64,000 bases of DNA from Theobroma cacao (Eukaryota; Streptophyta; Magnoliopsida; Malvales; Malvaceae): positions 5,400,049-5,464,048 of the forward strand of contig NC_030856.1 in assembly GCF_000208745.1 (NCBI RefSeq), given 5' to 3'. The position numbers and the translations under genes are program-made. Under the pieces are notes generated by a model. That model searched no databases. It was not told the origin of the DNA and worked only from the letters and a program-made list of their open reading frames with translations. This document shows, in pieces, positions 46,546 through 59,144 of the stretch. Position 1 is the first letter of the stretch; each line of letters opens with the position of its first letter.

Positions 46546-47583
46546 GGAATGGACGAAACGGTAGGAACTCAACTTTGGTACTCTTAGTTGTTCTCGGTGT
46601 ATCTTTACTCGACTATGTCTAATTCTGATCTTATATGGTAATTATTAAAACTTTCAAAAGACCGATACGACTGACTGAAGTAATCAGACAGAAGTGGCCC
46701 ACGGCTTTGGATACATTCGGAAGAGTCCAAATACACTGCCCATTTTCTTGTCATTTTGTGGGGTCACATCCTCCCAACTTCTACAGGTTTGCCACGCAGT
46801 AGTGATTATGACACAACATTAACAAAGGGAAATTGAACACTTTGGGGCAATTCTCATACACACAAACCTTGTTCAATTGCAAGAACCTAGAAGCCCATAG
46901 CAATTTTATGTATTCCATGGAAAAAAAAACTCCAATTTCACAATGTTCTTTCCATCGTTATCTCACCTTTATGGCCTGGTCCTAAATCCCAAGCATAGCC
47001 TTCCTTTAAAAAGCCATGGATGGGTGTTTTAAATTCAAATATTGCAAACGCTGCTCCCATGGTCACAGTAGAAAACAAGCCCAGATGGATATTTGTGTTT
47101 AATTTGGAAGAAAAGTGAAAGGTTCCAACGACGGAATGTGAAGGTTTAATGAAATATTTGATTTTGTTGTTCAAATTATGTAGGATCAAAGATAAAAAGT
47201 GTAGATAGAGGATGATTTGTGCCAAATTTTCTTCCCCAATTCTAATACATATTTTAGAAATTTTCTGATAAAAAGTTAAATAAATTGTTTTGGAGAAAAA
47301 TTTTATAGTAAATAAAGTGTCGAGATAAAATTCACATTAAGATCTCATCCATAATTTTTTTATTGAAATCACCTGATCTTAATTTATAAATAACAAATTA
47401 AATACTTTTTCGAGTCGAGAAAAGCAAATTTACTTAAATTCAAGAAGAAAACTAATTACAATGCAAAGTTTTCTACTGGAATGGCTGATTGTACTAATAG
47501 AACAACAAAAGCTACTTCTTCTAGATAAGCATGCAAAAGGCTTTGGGCCCTTCATACAAAACATAGGAAAAGCATGCAACTAA
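46546..47583. other. GH3 inter-unit spacer after GH3-D
   Basis: Minus-strand equivalent of 25705-26730. The open frame at 47225-46938 mirrors 26064-26351 and is treated as non-coding. Confidence 0.6.
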
Positions 47584-50248
47584 TCACAAGGGAGTTTTTA
47601 GGCTAAAAAACTTTCCTATCACTCTGGAATCTAAAATCTTTAAGGCTTCCTTAGATTTGATGCAGCTAGGTGCCTTGTATTGGTTCATAGAAGCTCCTTG
47701 TGACACATAGTAATCCATTAGGGCATCAAAAGTTCCTTGCTTTACCACCCTAATCTCCAAAGGTGCAATTGCATTTTGCTGCCTATAGATTTTATATGTA
47801 TAATTCAGTGATTCTTCCATTCTAGAGCAACATTCTGCCATCATCTTTGGATCAAGCTCTTTGTTATCGTTATCTTCCTTTACCTTAAGCTCCCAAAATA
47901 ATACATAGTGACCCGGAGTTGAAGACATATCACCGTAGCTAGTGTACGCTGTCAAGATGAAGCCAAGCGGTTCAAGCAGAGTCTTTGCTTCTGTCACTGC
48001 CTTCAATAAGTCTGCTTCACTTGTTTTATCTGCATCAACACTTAGAATAACATTTTCCCTCTCCACAAAACGGAATTGAGGTGTATTGTTGTGGAAACCA
48101 GTCACCATAAGAATATCTCTAACTCTATATCGATATAATCCTGGAAAAAACAAGGAAAATCAAATACAAGATTAGATCATTTTATGAAACTTTTATGTAG
48201 CTAGGAAGTATATTGTAGAATTAGTAGATGGCCTTTGATTAAAAGGATAATTGCCATTTCTGTTTTGATGCTACGTAGAAAAAATTACTAGTGTAAATGA
48301 TCAGGTATGTATGTGTATGATTTGAATTTGAAGAGGGAAATTTTACCTGTAAAAGTTGTCACAACTAGCTCATAAAATTGACCAAGCTTCACATTTACAA
48401 GATCTACGGGTTCAATATCTTCATTGTTGCTGTTCATTTCTATGGATTCCTGTTCAGACACACCATTAAATTGAACCTCTTGAGTCATTGACACACGGTG
48501 TTTCTTCACCGGAAGGAATTCAAAGTAAGCCATATTGGGGAGGATGGTATAAGAGACATCAGCAGGCTTGTCTAGAGGTTCTAAATTGATCCCACAAATG
48601 GCTTCAGAACAACCATAAAAACTTGACACTAAAGGGAGCCCTCCACTGTAGAAATCGAGTGCTGTAGTATATTGTCTCATAACGCCTGTAGTAACGGCAC
48701 CGATATACTTTGCTTTAGGCCAAAGCTTTCTGATTATTCCTTCCCATGATCTACAACCACATATGTTTTCTATTGAATCAGCCAACTCTGGATCAGGCTT
48801 CATGATCAATGACAGTGCATTTTTGCATCCCGAGTCAGTGATCCGATCGCTTAAGTAACCTGTTTTTATGTTTGAGCATAGCTCCTTCCAGTGATCTTCT
48901 ATAAAGTTGATAGCTCTTAGCAATGTAGATGCAAAGATTGAGCCAATCCTTACAACCTCGTCTCGCTGTATTAAACCGACAAGCAGTTGGCAGTACATGC
49001 TCTGGTTGATGTCTAAGCAAAGGATTGTCTCAATTGGGCTTGTGTAAAGCATGGGCAGGATGTTTCTAAAGCCATTGTCCTTGAATAAGCTTGTTGTGAC
49101 AGATCTAGCCTTGAGGCCCGAAGGGGTTTCAATCTCTGGTTTGACAAACATAAGTTCCATACTTTTTCCAGCTCGGTTCAAGTCACCAAAGTGCCTGTGA
49201 ATGGATAAACTCAACTGGTATTGTTAGTTTTTGGAATGTATACTCGTGTATAACTCTTGAAAGCTGATCTGAAGCCAACACTTATAACAATATTAAAATA
49301 TAATAATTCAAGAATACTTGAATTTCTAACAATTAAATGTTTGTGAAGGCAATCTTGCAATATTAAATTAACTTACTAACACTTCTACTCGTTTTCCATT
49401 AAGGTGCTGATATTAAGTTAATGAGGCACTGGCATGAAAGGGAAACCTGCCAAAATCATGCTAACTATTTCTTTTTAAACCTCCTAAAACAGCCCGCTAG
49501 CACCTCACCCATTACTTGAATTCCAACTTACAAATAATATAACCGTTCACATCTATTGGCACTAAAAATATCTAAAGACATAATACTTGAAAAAAATTTT
49601 AAATTATTCAAAATAATTTAAATAGGTTTTTATTATTTCATTACTAGTTTGTGTGTTCTTTTTTTGAGTCAAAAAAACTGTTATGATTAATGGTTGATTT
49701 AAATTAAAATAATATTAATCATATTATACTCATGTGATAAAGTGACACATTTCATAATGAATAATAAAGTGATATTGATGTCACATGATGATATTTTTTA
49801 TTTTTCACATTAATACTACGTGAGTATAAAATTATAAATAATATTTTAATTACTGATAATTAGTAAACTATTAGTCATAAAAATTTATTTAATTAAAAAA
49901 TAAAAATACATGAATTTAATTTAACGTGATAAAAAAATAAAAACTTAATTAATTTTTTTTGAGTATTATGGCAAATCTTTACTTTCTTTTTTCTTTTTTT
50001 CAACATGAGAGAAAGTCAAGTCACCAACACTCAGTCCCTAAAATATATTGGATACTCTGATATGAAGTGTTTCTTTGTTTTCTTTTCAGGCAGTCTCAAG
50101 GTTTGGATGCTTCTTTGAAAGAGCTTAAACAGAGCATAAGAGACGTAGACACTAATCAATCACACTCGACTAAAAACATGAAGTGAGTTTTAAAGTATTT
50201 ACAAGATAATGATTATTTTATTAGAATTTGAATTAAACTAATCCTAGG

Positions 50249-50282
<34 letters not shown>

Positions 50283-50792
50283 TTTTAAACTGTAACAAAA
50301 TTGGGCTCAGATTTTTACTTGTTCAGCACAGACGCTGACAGGGTATGAAATACTGCCATTTTCTTTGAAAGTTCAACCGTGGCAGGTATTAACTTTGGCT
50401 GCCCGCCGCTAGTGCCAGAGCTGCAGGTCAAACAGGATTGACTAAGGGGGGAAGCAGGGCGAAAAATAAAACCAAAAAAAGAAAAAGAAAACAGAGGCGA
50501 TAAATTTACACCTTCGGTGGAACTCAATCACAGGTTCAGCTAAAAGGATGTCTGATGGCTCACCGTTAGCAATCCTATCAACGTAAGGCTTGATATCTTC
50601 GTAAGTAACAACGGGAACATTGTTTTTGAAGAGTTGCTTGCCACTTTGGCCATTAAGGAATCCCTTCAGATATTCTGTTTCTGCATTTCGCTTAAGTATC
50701 TCTCCCAATACCTGTTCTTGTACTTGATGAGCATTGATGGTCAGTTCCTCCATCATCTTCAGTCCATCAACTTCATACTCATTTGTTGCCAT
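47584..50792 (-). CDS. GH3-D, acyl-acid amido synthetase with Gly-to-Arg in motif III
   Basis: Four exons: 50792-50512, 50420-50319, 49194-48347 and 48140-47584, all GT-AG with matching phases, giving 595 aa without stop or shift. Start MATNEYEVDGLKMMEELT; the same ATG is used in the mirrored copies. Motifs: SSGTSGGQPKLIP (from about residue 94), FYGCSEAICGINLEP (exon 3) and, in exon 4, YRYRVRDILMVTGF. The last should be YRVGD: codon GGA has become AGA (48120-48118) at about residue 418. This Gly lies in the conserved ATP/AMP-binding motif of the family, so activity is doubtful although the frame is intact. Intron 2 holds the antisense exon-like fragment (50094-50186). Most similar to GH3-B and GH3-C; subgroup III fit. 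Whether it is expressed cannot be told. Confidence 0.88.
50094..50186 (+). pseudogene. Exon-like fragment in GH3-D intron 2, copy 4
   Basis: Open version of the 93-base frame (SQGLDASLKELKQSIRDVDT and on to TGA), acceptor TTTTCAGGCAG. Antisense to GH3-D. Confidence 0.5.
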
Positions 50793-51303
50793 CAGATAAC
50801 AATAATTTTTTTCCGAAGATAATTAACTCAGACTGCTGCTTTAGAAAGGTCTAGCTCTTTTGGGGTGTCTTTACTAGCTAAGCGCACTTGCAGAAAGGAT
50901 AGGATCAACTTTTTGGAATATGAAACCTGGCACAAGAAATCAAAGAGAAATGACCCACAACTTTAAGGCTTTGTGATTCACATGATGACGTAAAAGAAAA
51001 GAAAAAGAGAAAAGTAGATATTTGGTACAGTTTCGAATTTTAACTCTTTCGTTAACTACAAATCAGCGCCTGCAATAGTGGCATTATCCCTTAGGTACAA
51101 AATAAGAATAAATATATAATTAACAGAAACAAAATGGTAGGAACATTATGACATTGAGATGTCAATAATATTTTTTTTGCTAAACATGTGTTCTTAATTA
51201 TTATAGCAAATGCTTTCCCCTTAATAAACAATATATCTCCTAACTCACTTGGAAAACATGTACATGTGATTAAACAAAATTTAAGCTTTGGCAAAAAAAA
51301 AAA
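50793..51303. other. GH3-D upstream region
   Basis: The 50793-51010 part matches the region upstream of GH3-B exon 1 (22290-22518), so it is the shared B-type promoter area. From about 51010 the sequence differs and is AT-rich. No gene; no clear TATA box could be assigned. Confidence 0.6.
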
Positions 51304-51676
51304 ATGAAAAACAAATCTTTATTGGAGATATCTTCATGTCTCTTTTTGATAAAATGGTTACTTGATGTTTCTTGTGGCATGCACTGTTTTTTTAATCATT
51401 TTGGCCTCATTCCCATATCTATAAATAAAACAAAATTGTATGTATCACCTTTTACAAGGTCGGGAAATCAAAGTTGTGATCCCCTAAGCAAAAGCTTGCA
51501 AGACTTGGTAGACAACTTAGTTGCAAATACAGGAGAGATGCCAACTGAGTTAATAGTTGGAGATTTCATAGTGTACGAATGGAGAGAAACGAGAGGTTTG
51601 TGGAGAGGTAGGCGTCAGTTTTTGTCAATAACATCCCAAAAAGAGTGGACGAAAGTTGATTCCAAAAGGTATTTGA
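51304..51676 (+). pseudogene. LINE-ORF1-like RRM relic, second copy, 5' piece
   Basis: Repeats 36291-36660 closely. A 130-codon frame (51304-51696) spans it, but the conserved reading is the other frame from about 51569: MERNERFVER, a stop, then SVFVNNIPKRVDES, a stop and FQKVF. The RRM is interrupted after VF by the LTR-like element at 51677. It continues at 53368-53380 and 61811. Confidence 0.7.
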
Positions 51677-53367
51677 TGTTGGTATATGCCCTTTAGTCAA
51701 TTAGATTGATCAAAGACTATATATTGTCATTTAATGCATATTTAATTGCATAACTACATGTGATAGAGGTTTTCTTTCATATCAGTGCAATAATAAAGAG
51801 TTATTAAGTACTACTTGAATGAAGCCCGTGAAACATAAAGGCCTTACAATAGAATTGTAAAATTGTTACAATTATAAGATCACTATGCATCAAAGCCGTG
51901 TTCCTAAAATTATTCCTGATCATTGTATTTTTAAGATAGAGCATTGACAATGCTCAAAGACTAGTGCATGTTAAGCCTCTTTACTAGGGAAGTAAACAAT
52001 TGATCTCATAAATTGAAGTATATGAGATACTTGAGGATAACATTGGGGGTGCTTGTTAAAGAATAAGTTTACTGAACATAACATGCTATGAGAACTCCAT
52101 TTGATATTTTACTTAAGTGTCTATGAAATATGTTTTCATGTAATAGTCGTGCAACTAGTCCACAGACTTAAGACACCAAGTCATTTTGTATGGGGAATGA
52201 TATATTTTGATTTCATCTCTACGGGTTTGAAAATGACCAGATGCCTAAACAAGGTATTTTTGGGTATAAAATGAAGCGTGCAAAGGTGAATGAGTGGTCA
52301 AGAAAGGATTTATCACCATAAGTGATATGAAGGGATGTATCTCACTTGTTCTTAATTCTTGATTAACATGTATAAAGTTTTTGGTCAAAGCATGATGAAT
52401 TTAAGGAAAGTTAATATCCTAAATTCATAAGGTTAGTCATGAATTATAAGAACTAATATGAAATGTTATAAGTAGACATTGAGCCATGCTTTATGACATA
52501 TTTGGGATATTTGATGAAAGGACCATATTGCACTAAGAGGCTTATCATTGAAGGGTTTTGTCAAATTCTTTAATTGATTCTCTAACATTTGAGTGGTCAT
52601 TATGAATTGTTAGATGCCGCTTATGATCTATAAATATAAATCAATTATCAAATTGATATTTGATTAGGATTTATATTTATTGCCAACATGTTTGAAGTCT
52701 AATGGGTTACACATATTAAGTGACTTGATTAAGATTAAATAAGGATAATTAATTAAGTTGGATTTAATTAGAATAGTCCAAATTAAAGTGAGAAATTAAT
52801 TAAGTTCACAAGAACTTAATTGAATTAAAATACAATTATTGTATCTGGGGTTACAACTTAGGTTAGCTATATAAATATGTTATGTTAGCAAATTAAAACT
52901 CTGAGCCTCCAATTATTTCTTAGCTATTTCATAAAATTGGAAAAGAAAAATAGTTTTCTTTATTTGATAAAAACAAGATTCGGCAAGAACTTTTGGTTTT
53001 TCTTTTTTAGAAACAAAACTTGCTAGCACAAGTAAAAAATTCTACTTTTGAGAAGGTCTTATTTAGTCACTGTGTGGATTACTGTTAGAGGCCAAACACT
53101 TGGGTGGTTGAAGATTTGACAAATCTTAAAAGTGAAGAAGCAAAGATTTTGATTTAATTGTCTGTTGATTACGATATTTAGAGCAATGTATGTAACTTTT
53201 AAACTTATTAATGTTCATAATTAATTAGAAAATTACATGAAAAACACAAACATTAATCTTGTATGATTCAGTTGTTTTCTGATTAAATGCTAGTTTATTA
53301 TTCTACTTCATTATATTTTTAATTTATCGATTATTTTCATTTTTAAGCATGAGGTCAAATCCCAGTG
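51677..53367. mobile_element. LTR-like element (solo LTR or short non-autonomous element)
   Basis: Begins TGTTGGTATATGCCC and ends AAATCCCAGTG. It is flanked by TTTGA on both sides (51672-51676 and 53368-53372), splitting the RRM reading exactly between KVF and ER. The start TGTTGG suggests an original CCAACA end, here worn to CCCAGTG. About 1.69 kb, no coding block. I could not find two LTRs inside, so a solo LTR is the simplest reading. Confidence 0.6.
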
Positions 53368-53380
53368 TTTGAAAGGTACA

Positions 53381-53688
53381 TGTTCGAACATGTAAAGGAG
53401 CTGAGAAAAGTCGAGAGGAAAACCAAAGGAAAGAAGAGAAATTGTTTTTTTCATTAACTAAATCAATTATTACAATGGTATTTATATACACTTCACTGCC
53501 CAATAGGAAAACAATTTACTAACAGCTAAGCTAACTAACTAACTAACTAAGCAAGTGGTAAAAGTGCTTTAACCAACTAACCATACTAAATGAAAATAGT
53601 AAAATGATAACTATAATAAAAACTATATAGTTAATTGTACAATTAATATAAATAACCAATACAGTAGCCTCTACTTTATGATTTAATA
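53381..53688 (-). repeat. 3' LTR of the copia element
   Basis: Pairs with 61523-61810. Shares CTAACTAACTAACTAA runs (53526-53550) and the palindromic TGTTCGAACA at its end (53381-53390). Confidence 0.85.
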
Positions 53689-53984
53689 CTCCCCCTCAAG
53701 ATGAATTGTGGATATCATGCGTATTCATCTTGCTAAGAAGACTATGAAACAGACTAGGTTGCAATGCCTTAGTAAACAGATTTGCAAGCTAAGTAGTAGA
53801 AGAAACATGAATGGGATCAACTAAACCAGAGTTGGCCTTTTCCCTAAGAAAATGACAATCAATCTCAATGTGTATGGTCCGCTCATGAAGAATAAGATTT
53901 TTTACAAATATAGATAGTTGATTGACTATCACTGAAAAGTTTCACAGAAGTAGGATGAGAAAGTCCAAAATCAGCTAATAAGGA

Positions 53985-55267
53985 TCATAACCACAAGACT
54001 TCGCAATAGGTAAAAACCATTGCTAGATACTTTGCTTCAATAAAACTCCTAGCAACCACCAATTGTTTCTTTGTCTTCCAACTGATCAAAGAATTACCAA
54101 GAAAAATGCAAAACCCTATGACTAACTTACCAGTGTTAGGGCAACCAGCCCAATCACTGTCAAAGAATGCATAAAGCTTGAAATCTAATTTTGATTGCAG
54201 TAAAATACCCTGACTTGGAGCATTTTTCAAATATTTCAAAATACGATATGTTAACAAAAGATGAATATGCCCTAGTTTATCCATAAACTGAGCAAGTGTT
54301 TGAATAACATATGATATATTAGGTCTGGTAAAAGTCAAATATAAAAGTTTGCCAATGAGTTGTCAATAAACTGTGGCATCAGGAATTAGTTCTTCATCAA
54401 GCACCTTGCTAAGCTTTTGATTATAATCAATGGGTGTTGTAAGTAGTTTTGCACCAAGCAAACCATGTTCTTGAAGTAAATCTAAAGTATACTTCCATTG
54501 ACAAATAGAAATACCTTCAGAAGATCGAGCAACTTCAAAACCTAAAATGTATTTAACAACCCTAAGGTCTTTCAAGTTAAAATGAGAGCTCAAATAATCC
54601 CTAATTGTAGCAGCTAAATGAGTGGAGTAGCTGTAATGATAATATCATCTACATAGACAAGTAAAACAATAAAACATGCATCTCCCTTGTTCAATGTAAA
54701 TAGAGAATAGTCTGAAAGAGATTTTGTAAAACCATATTAAAGCAAAACAGTAGTAAACTTAGCATTCCATTGTCGAGAAACCTACTTCAAACCATATAAA
54801 GATCTATGCAACTTACAAACAAGCCTTACATCAGATGAATGCTCCCTTTTAACCTCATAACTAGTAGATAAACTCATGTAAACTTCCTAATCTAAATCAC
54901 CATTGAGAAATGCATTGTTGATGTCCAATTGTGATAAACACCAACCTTTTGCTGCTACTAATGCCAACAAGACTCTCACTGTTGTTTGTTTAGTTACAAG
55001 GCTAAATGTTTTTTGATAATCAAACCCTTCAACTTGATTATATCCCTTGGCAACCAAACGAGCTTTGTATCTTTCAACATTGCCATCAGCCTTTATTTTA
55101 ACTTTGTACACCCATTTACAACCAATTGTATGAGAATTGAAGGGTAAAGGAACTATACTCCATGTTTCATTATCCTTTAAAGCACTTAATTCAGTAGCCA
55201 TTACCTCTTCCCAATGGTCATGTTTGATAGCTTGATGATAGGTTGAAGGTTTATAGACATTTGACAA
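53985..55267 (-). pseudogene. copia reverse transcriptase and RNase H region
   Basis: Reverse transcriptase starts near 55267 (WEEVMATELSALKDNETW, GCKWVYKVKIKADGNVERYK, LDINNAFLNGDL). The middle part, around 54880-54600 with the expected catalytic region, is broken by stops and shifts. A further block at 54593-54363 (FNLKDLRVVKYILGFEVARS) and RNase H at 54338-53985 (FFDSDWAGCPNTGKLVIGFC, SFIEAKYLAM) follow in copia order. Synthesises cDNA in intact elements; not functional here. Confidence 0.85.
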
Positions 55268-55803
55268 AGAAGCTGTGAAGGCTTTATGTGGAAGGGATAC
55301 CTAATGAAAGGACAAATAATTGGTAATGGGATAAGAAGTGACAGAATTAGACTGAGTTAGTAAATCAACTTGTAAACATCTAAATATTTAGGTAAATGTC
55401 TAGATCTGCACTTTTTCTAGTTGGAACATGAGGATCAATAGTAGTAGTGATTTCAAGGCCTGTAGGAAATACATGAATAGAAGATTCAATTGAATTTTGT
55501 GAAGAAGATGAAGATGAAATGTCTAAATTTAAAGAAATGAGAGTAATTGAACATGGTGGTGAGGAATTTAATGAAGTATTAAATATATCAGAATCAAAAG
55601 AATGTGTATTAGTACGTATAATAGTAGGAAAATAAGGAAGAGAATCATGCATATAAAGTGTTTGACAAAAGTTATGTGTTTGTGAATTCTGCTATGATGA
55701 TTGGAAAAGAAAGATATTTTCATGAAAGATCATATTTCTGGATATAAAAACTTTATTAGCTTCAAGATGAAAAACCTTATACCCTTTGACACCATTAGGA
55801 TAA
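55268..55803 (-). pseudogene. copia integrase C-terminal and linker region
   Basis: At 55803-55700 the minus strand reads GVKGYKVFHLEANKVFISR, the conserved stretch after integrase. A Ser-rich linker follows (55652-55380). The preceding residues (HKCIFLGY) lie on the far side of the gypsy insert at 58958-58980, which fixes the insertion point to a codon. Confidence 0.8.
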
Positions 55804-56309
55804 TGACGCAGGAGCGTCTAAGATTGTATTTTATTAAATTTAGTTTTTTGCTAATTTAGTTGATTTAGGATTTATTTTTTTTATTTTATTTAGATTAAGA
55901 TTCTTTTCTTATTTTTATTTTAATATTTTTAAGAATTAGTATTTGATTAGGATAGTCATATTCTATTTAGGAATAGAATACCTATTTTATTTAAATCTCT
56001 TATTAATTATTCTAATTGTATTAGACAATATAAAGTAGAGTTTTATTAGGATTTGGGCCTATAATACTATAAATAGGACCCTTAGGCTTAGTTATGAGAC
56101 ATTCAGAGTTGAGAGTTAATAAATAATATTTTCTTAATTAGGAGTGCTTATTTCTCTAGGCTCTTTCTAAAGAGTAAGAGGTTTTAGTATTTTTAGCCTA
56201 ACTAACCAAAGTGAGATTTTGGCTATTTTTCACTTTAGTGGGGTTTTCAACCTCGTCATGATTGGTGTTTTTCATAACGTCCAAGCGTCTTTACAATGCC
56301 CCGGCGTCA
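55804..56309 (+). repeat. 5' LTR of the nested gypsy
   Basis: 506 bases, with a TATAAATAGG box at about 56070. Followed 3 bases later by the primer site. Confidence 0.9.
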
Positions 56310-56467
56310 GTTTGGTATCAGAGCGGGAGGATCATTGTTCGTTGCGTAAGTTTAGATTCGCTGTCAAGTTTCAATACTCCCTGTTCGGGTAATTTTATTT
56401 ATTGCTTTATGGTTATATCATCATTTTTTTTCTCTACATCACCACATTATCATCATCATACAATAAA

Positions 56468-58480
56468 ATGCTGCCAAGACGTCAAAATCGTCAAAGAGAT
56501 GATCACGAGATTGAGATTGCAGAACTACGTCAGCAAATTCAAGAATTACAAGAGTAACTCGCAAGACGTAATGCTCAAATCAACAATAACAGCTCTAGTG
56601 ATGAAGAGAATGACACTAACCCGTTTCATCAAAATTCATCTTCTGAAGAAGAAATACCTATTCGTCGCTTGAGAACTACTGCTACTATAGATTTGGGAAT
56701 CAAAGTCGACATTCCTGAGTTTGAAGGAAGACTTCATCCTGATGACTTCCTTGATTGGCTCTACACAGTGAAAAGAGTTTTTGAGCTCAAAGATATTCCT
56801 GATGAAAAACGTGTAAAGCTTGTGGCAATTAAATTGAAGAAGCACGTTTCTAATTAGTGGGAAAATCTCAAAAGGCAACGAGAAAGAGAAAGACGCAACA
56901 AGATCAGAACATGGGATACAATGCATTGAGAACTCAAGCGTAAGTTCCTTCTTGAGCATTATCGACAAAAATTTTTTATCAAATTTCATAACTTGAGGCA
57001 AAAAACAATGTCGGTGGAAGAATATACAATGGAGTTCGAACAACTTCACATGAAGTGGGATGTCTATGAGCCTGAAGAACAAACTGTAGCTCGTTATCTT
57101 GGGGGTCTCAATGTTGAAACTGCAGATGTTGTTCAACTACAACCATATTGGAACCTAAATGATGTCATCAGATTAGCACTAAAAGTTGAGAAACAACGAT
57201 CATGGAAAAACTCAATAAGTTCATCTAGACAACAAGAATCTACCTCAAACCATGAAAGTCACAGTTTAGCAACTATTCTGCCTCTAAAGGTAAACTCTTC
57301 CAAAATTGTAAAAAATAATAGTAAAGAGACTACTTATCCTTATGCTTCTAATGTCAACAAAAAGTGCTTCAAATGCCAAGGATTTGGGCTTATTGCTTCT
57401 GATTGTTCGAATCGAAGAATTATTTCCTTAGTAGAATAAGAAGATTATGTGAATTGAGAAAAATTAGAACCAGTCTATGATGAGTATGATGACGAAGAGA
57501 TAGAAGAAGTTTTTGCTGACCATGGAGAAGCTCTTGTTGTTCGTCGTAACCTTAACACTGCCATGATGACTAAAGATGAAAGTTGACTTCATCACAACAT
57601 ATTCTATACAAGGTGCATATCCCAAGGGAAGGTTTGTAATGTCATTATTGATAGTGGAAGTTGTGATCATGTTATTGCCAACTACATGATGGAAAAGTTG
57701 AAACTTCTAACTGAAGTACATCCTCATCCTTACAAGCTACAATGGTTGAGAAAAGGAAACAAAGTTAAGGTAACAAAGCGCTGTTGTGTTCAATTCTCTA
57801 TTGGAAATAAGTATGAAAATGAAGTCTGGTGTAATATTACCCCAATGGACGCATGCCACTTGTTGTTAGGATGCCTATGGCAATATGATCATCAAGCTCA
57901 CCATGATGGATACAAGAATACTTATTCTTTCATTAAGGATGGAGTAAAAATTATGTTAACTCCATTAAAGCTAGAAGACCGACCAAAGAGACAAGAGGAA
58001 GATAAAACACTCATCACTATGTCTGGCTTAAACAAAGCTTATTTTGAGTCAAACCATTTATGTCTCATATTAGTCTCCAAGGAGAATGAAGTATCTTCAC
58101 CCATATATGGTCAAACAAAATTGGTTAACCAAAGTTCGGGAAACTTATCGAAAAGCTTTGTGGACAACCATACCGTTAACAAGACTACAGTTAAGCATGA
58201 TTTTCCTATCCCTAGATTGGATGACATGTTCATTGACTCTAGAGTGTTTTTGAAGATCGATTTGAAGAAAGGATATCAACAAATTCGAATACGACTTGGA
58301 GATGAATGGAAAACAACCTTTAAAACAATGGATGAATTGATCAAATGGTTGGTATGGACTATGACAATACATGGATTCAGACATCAACGAGAAGTATGTC
58401 AAGGCTTACTCGTCAGAGTCAAGTTTTTTTTTTTACCCGAAGAGAATGGTGCAAGAGCGTCTAGGATTGTATTTTATTAA
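56468..58480 (+). pseudogene. gypsy gag-protease-partial reverse transcriptase
   Basis: Starts MLPRRQNRQRDDHEIEIAEL at 56468. Gag capsid region (VDIPEFEGRLHPDDFLDWLY; FHNLRQKTMSVEEYTMEFEQ), zinc knuckle CFKCQGFGLIASDC (56-57 kb, near 57364) with the His replaced by Leu, protease with active-site VIIDSGSCDHV (near 57643) and ACHLLLG, and the first part of reverse transcriptase (FPIPRLDDMF, FLKIDLKKGYQQIRIRLGDE). The YxDD region, RNase H and integrase are missing. All blocks share one frame; about six stops interrupt it, each one a C-to-T or G-to-A type change from a plausible sense codon. Confidence 0.85.
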
Positions 58481-58952
58481 ATTTAGTTTTTTGCTAATTT
58501 AGTTGATTTAGGATTTATTTTCTTTATTTTTTTTAGATTGGGATTCTTTTCTTATTTTTATTTTAATACTTTTAAGAATTAGTATTTGATTAGGATAGTC
58601 ATGTTCTATTTAGGAATAGAACACCTATTTTATCTAAATCTTTTATTAATTATTCTGATTGTATTAGACAATATAAAGTAGAGTTTGATTAGGGTTTGGG
58701 CCTATAATACTATAAATAGGACCCTTAGGCTTAGTTATGAGACATTCAGAGTTTAGAGTTAATAAATAATATTTTCTTAAGCATGAGTACTTATTTCTCT
58801 AGGCTTTTTCTAAAGAGTAAGAGGTTTTAGCATCTTTGGCCTAACTAACCAAAGTGAGATTTTGGCTATTTTTCACCTTAGTGGGGTTTTCAACCTCGCC
58901 ACGATTGGTGTCTTTCATAACGCCCAAGCGTCTTTACAACGCCTCGGCGTCA
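58447..58952 (+). repeat. 3' LTR of the nested gypsy
   Basis: 506 bases, partner of 55804-56309. A weak purine tract, GAAGAGAA, precedes it. Confidence 0.9.
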
Positions 58953-59144
58953 GATAACCTAAGAAAATGCATTTATGTGCTCTAGAATCAAATTTCTTTC
59001 TGTTATGACATAATGTGGAAACAAAACACAAACTACCAAAGACTTGAAAATATTCATATGAAGGCATTTTATTATACAATAGCTAAAAAGGAGTCTTGTT
59101 AGCAAGAATCTTCCTAGGCATTTTGTTGATTATGTGAATTGCAG

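Larger units (their letters stand above)
55804..58952 (+). mobile_element. Nested Ty3/gypsy element, 3.15 kb, truncated pol
   Basis: LTRs 55804-56309 and 58447-58952, both 506 bases, begin TGACGC or TGGTGC and end GGCGTCA. Target duplication GATAA at 55799-55803 and 58953-58957. Primer site TGGTATCAGAGCGGG at 56313 (tRNA-iMet). By eye the LTRs differ at about thirty positions. One frame runs gag, protease and part of reverse transcriptase (56468-58480) with only stop codons in it; the remainder of pol is deleted, so it is non-autonomous. Confidence 0.92.

Noticed and set aside
51304..51696. 130-codon open frame as a new gene
   Set aside because: The conserved reading of its second half is the RRM start in another frame. 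The open frame runs into the inserted LTR-like element, so its end is not conserved with the copy at 36291.
56636..57136. 166-codon minus-strand open frame inside the nested gypsy
   Set aside because: Antisense of the gag region, which has clear family motifs on the plus strand.
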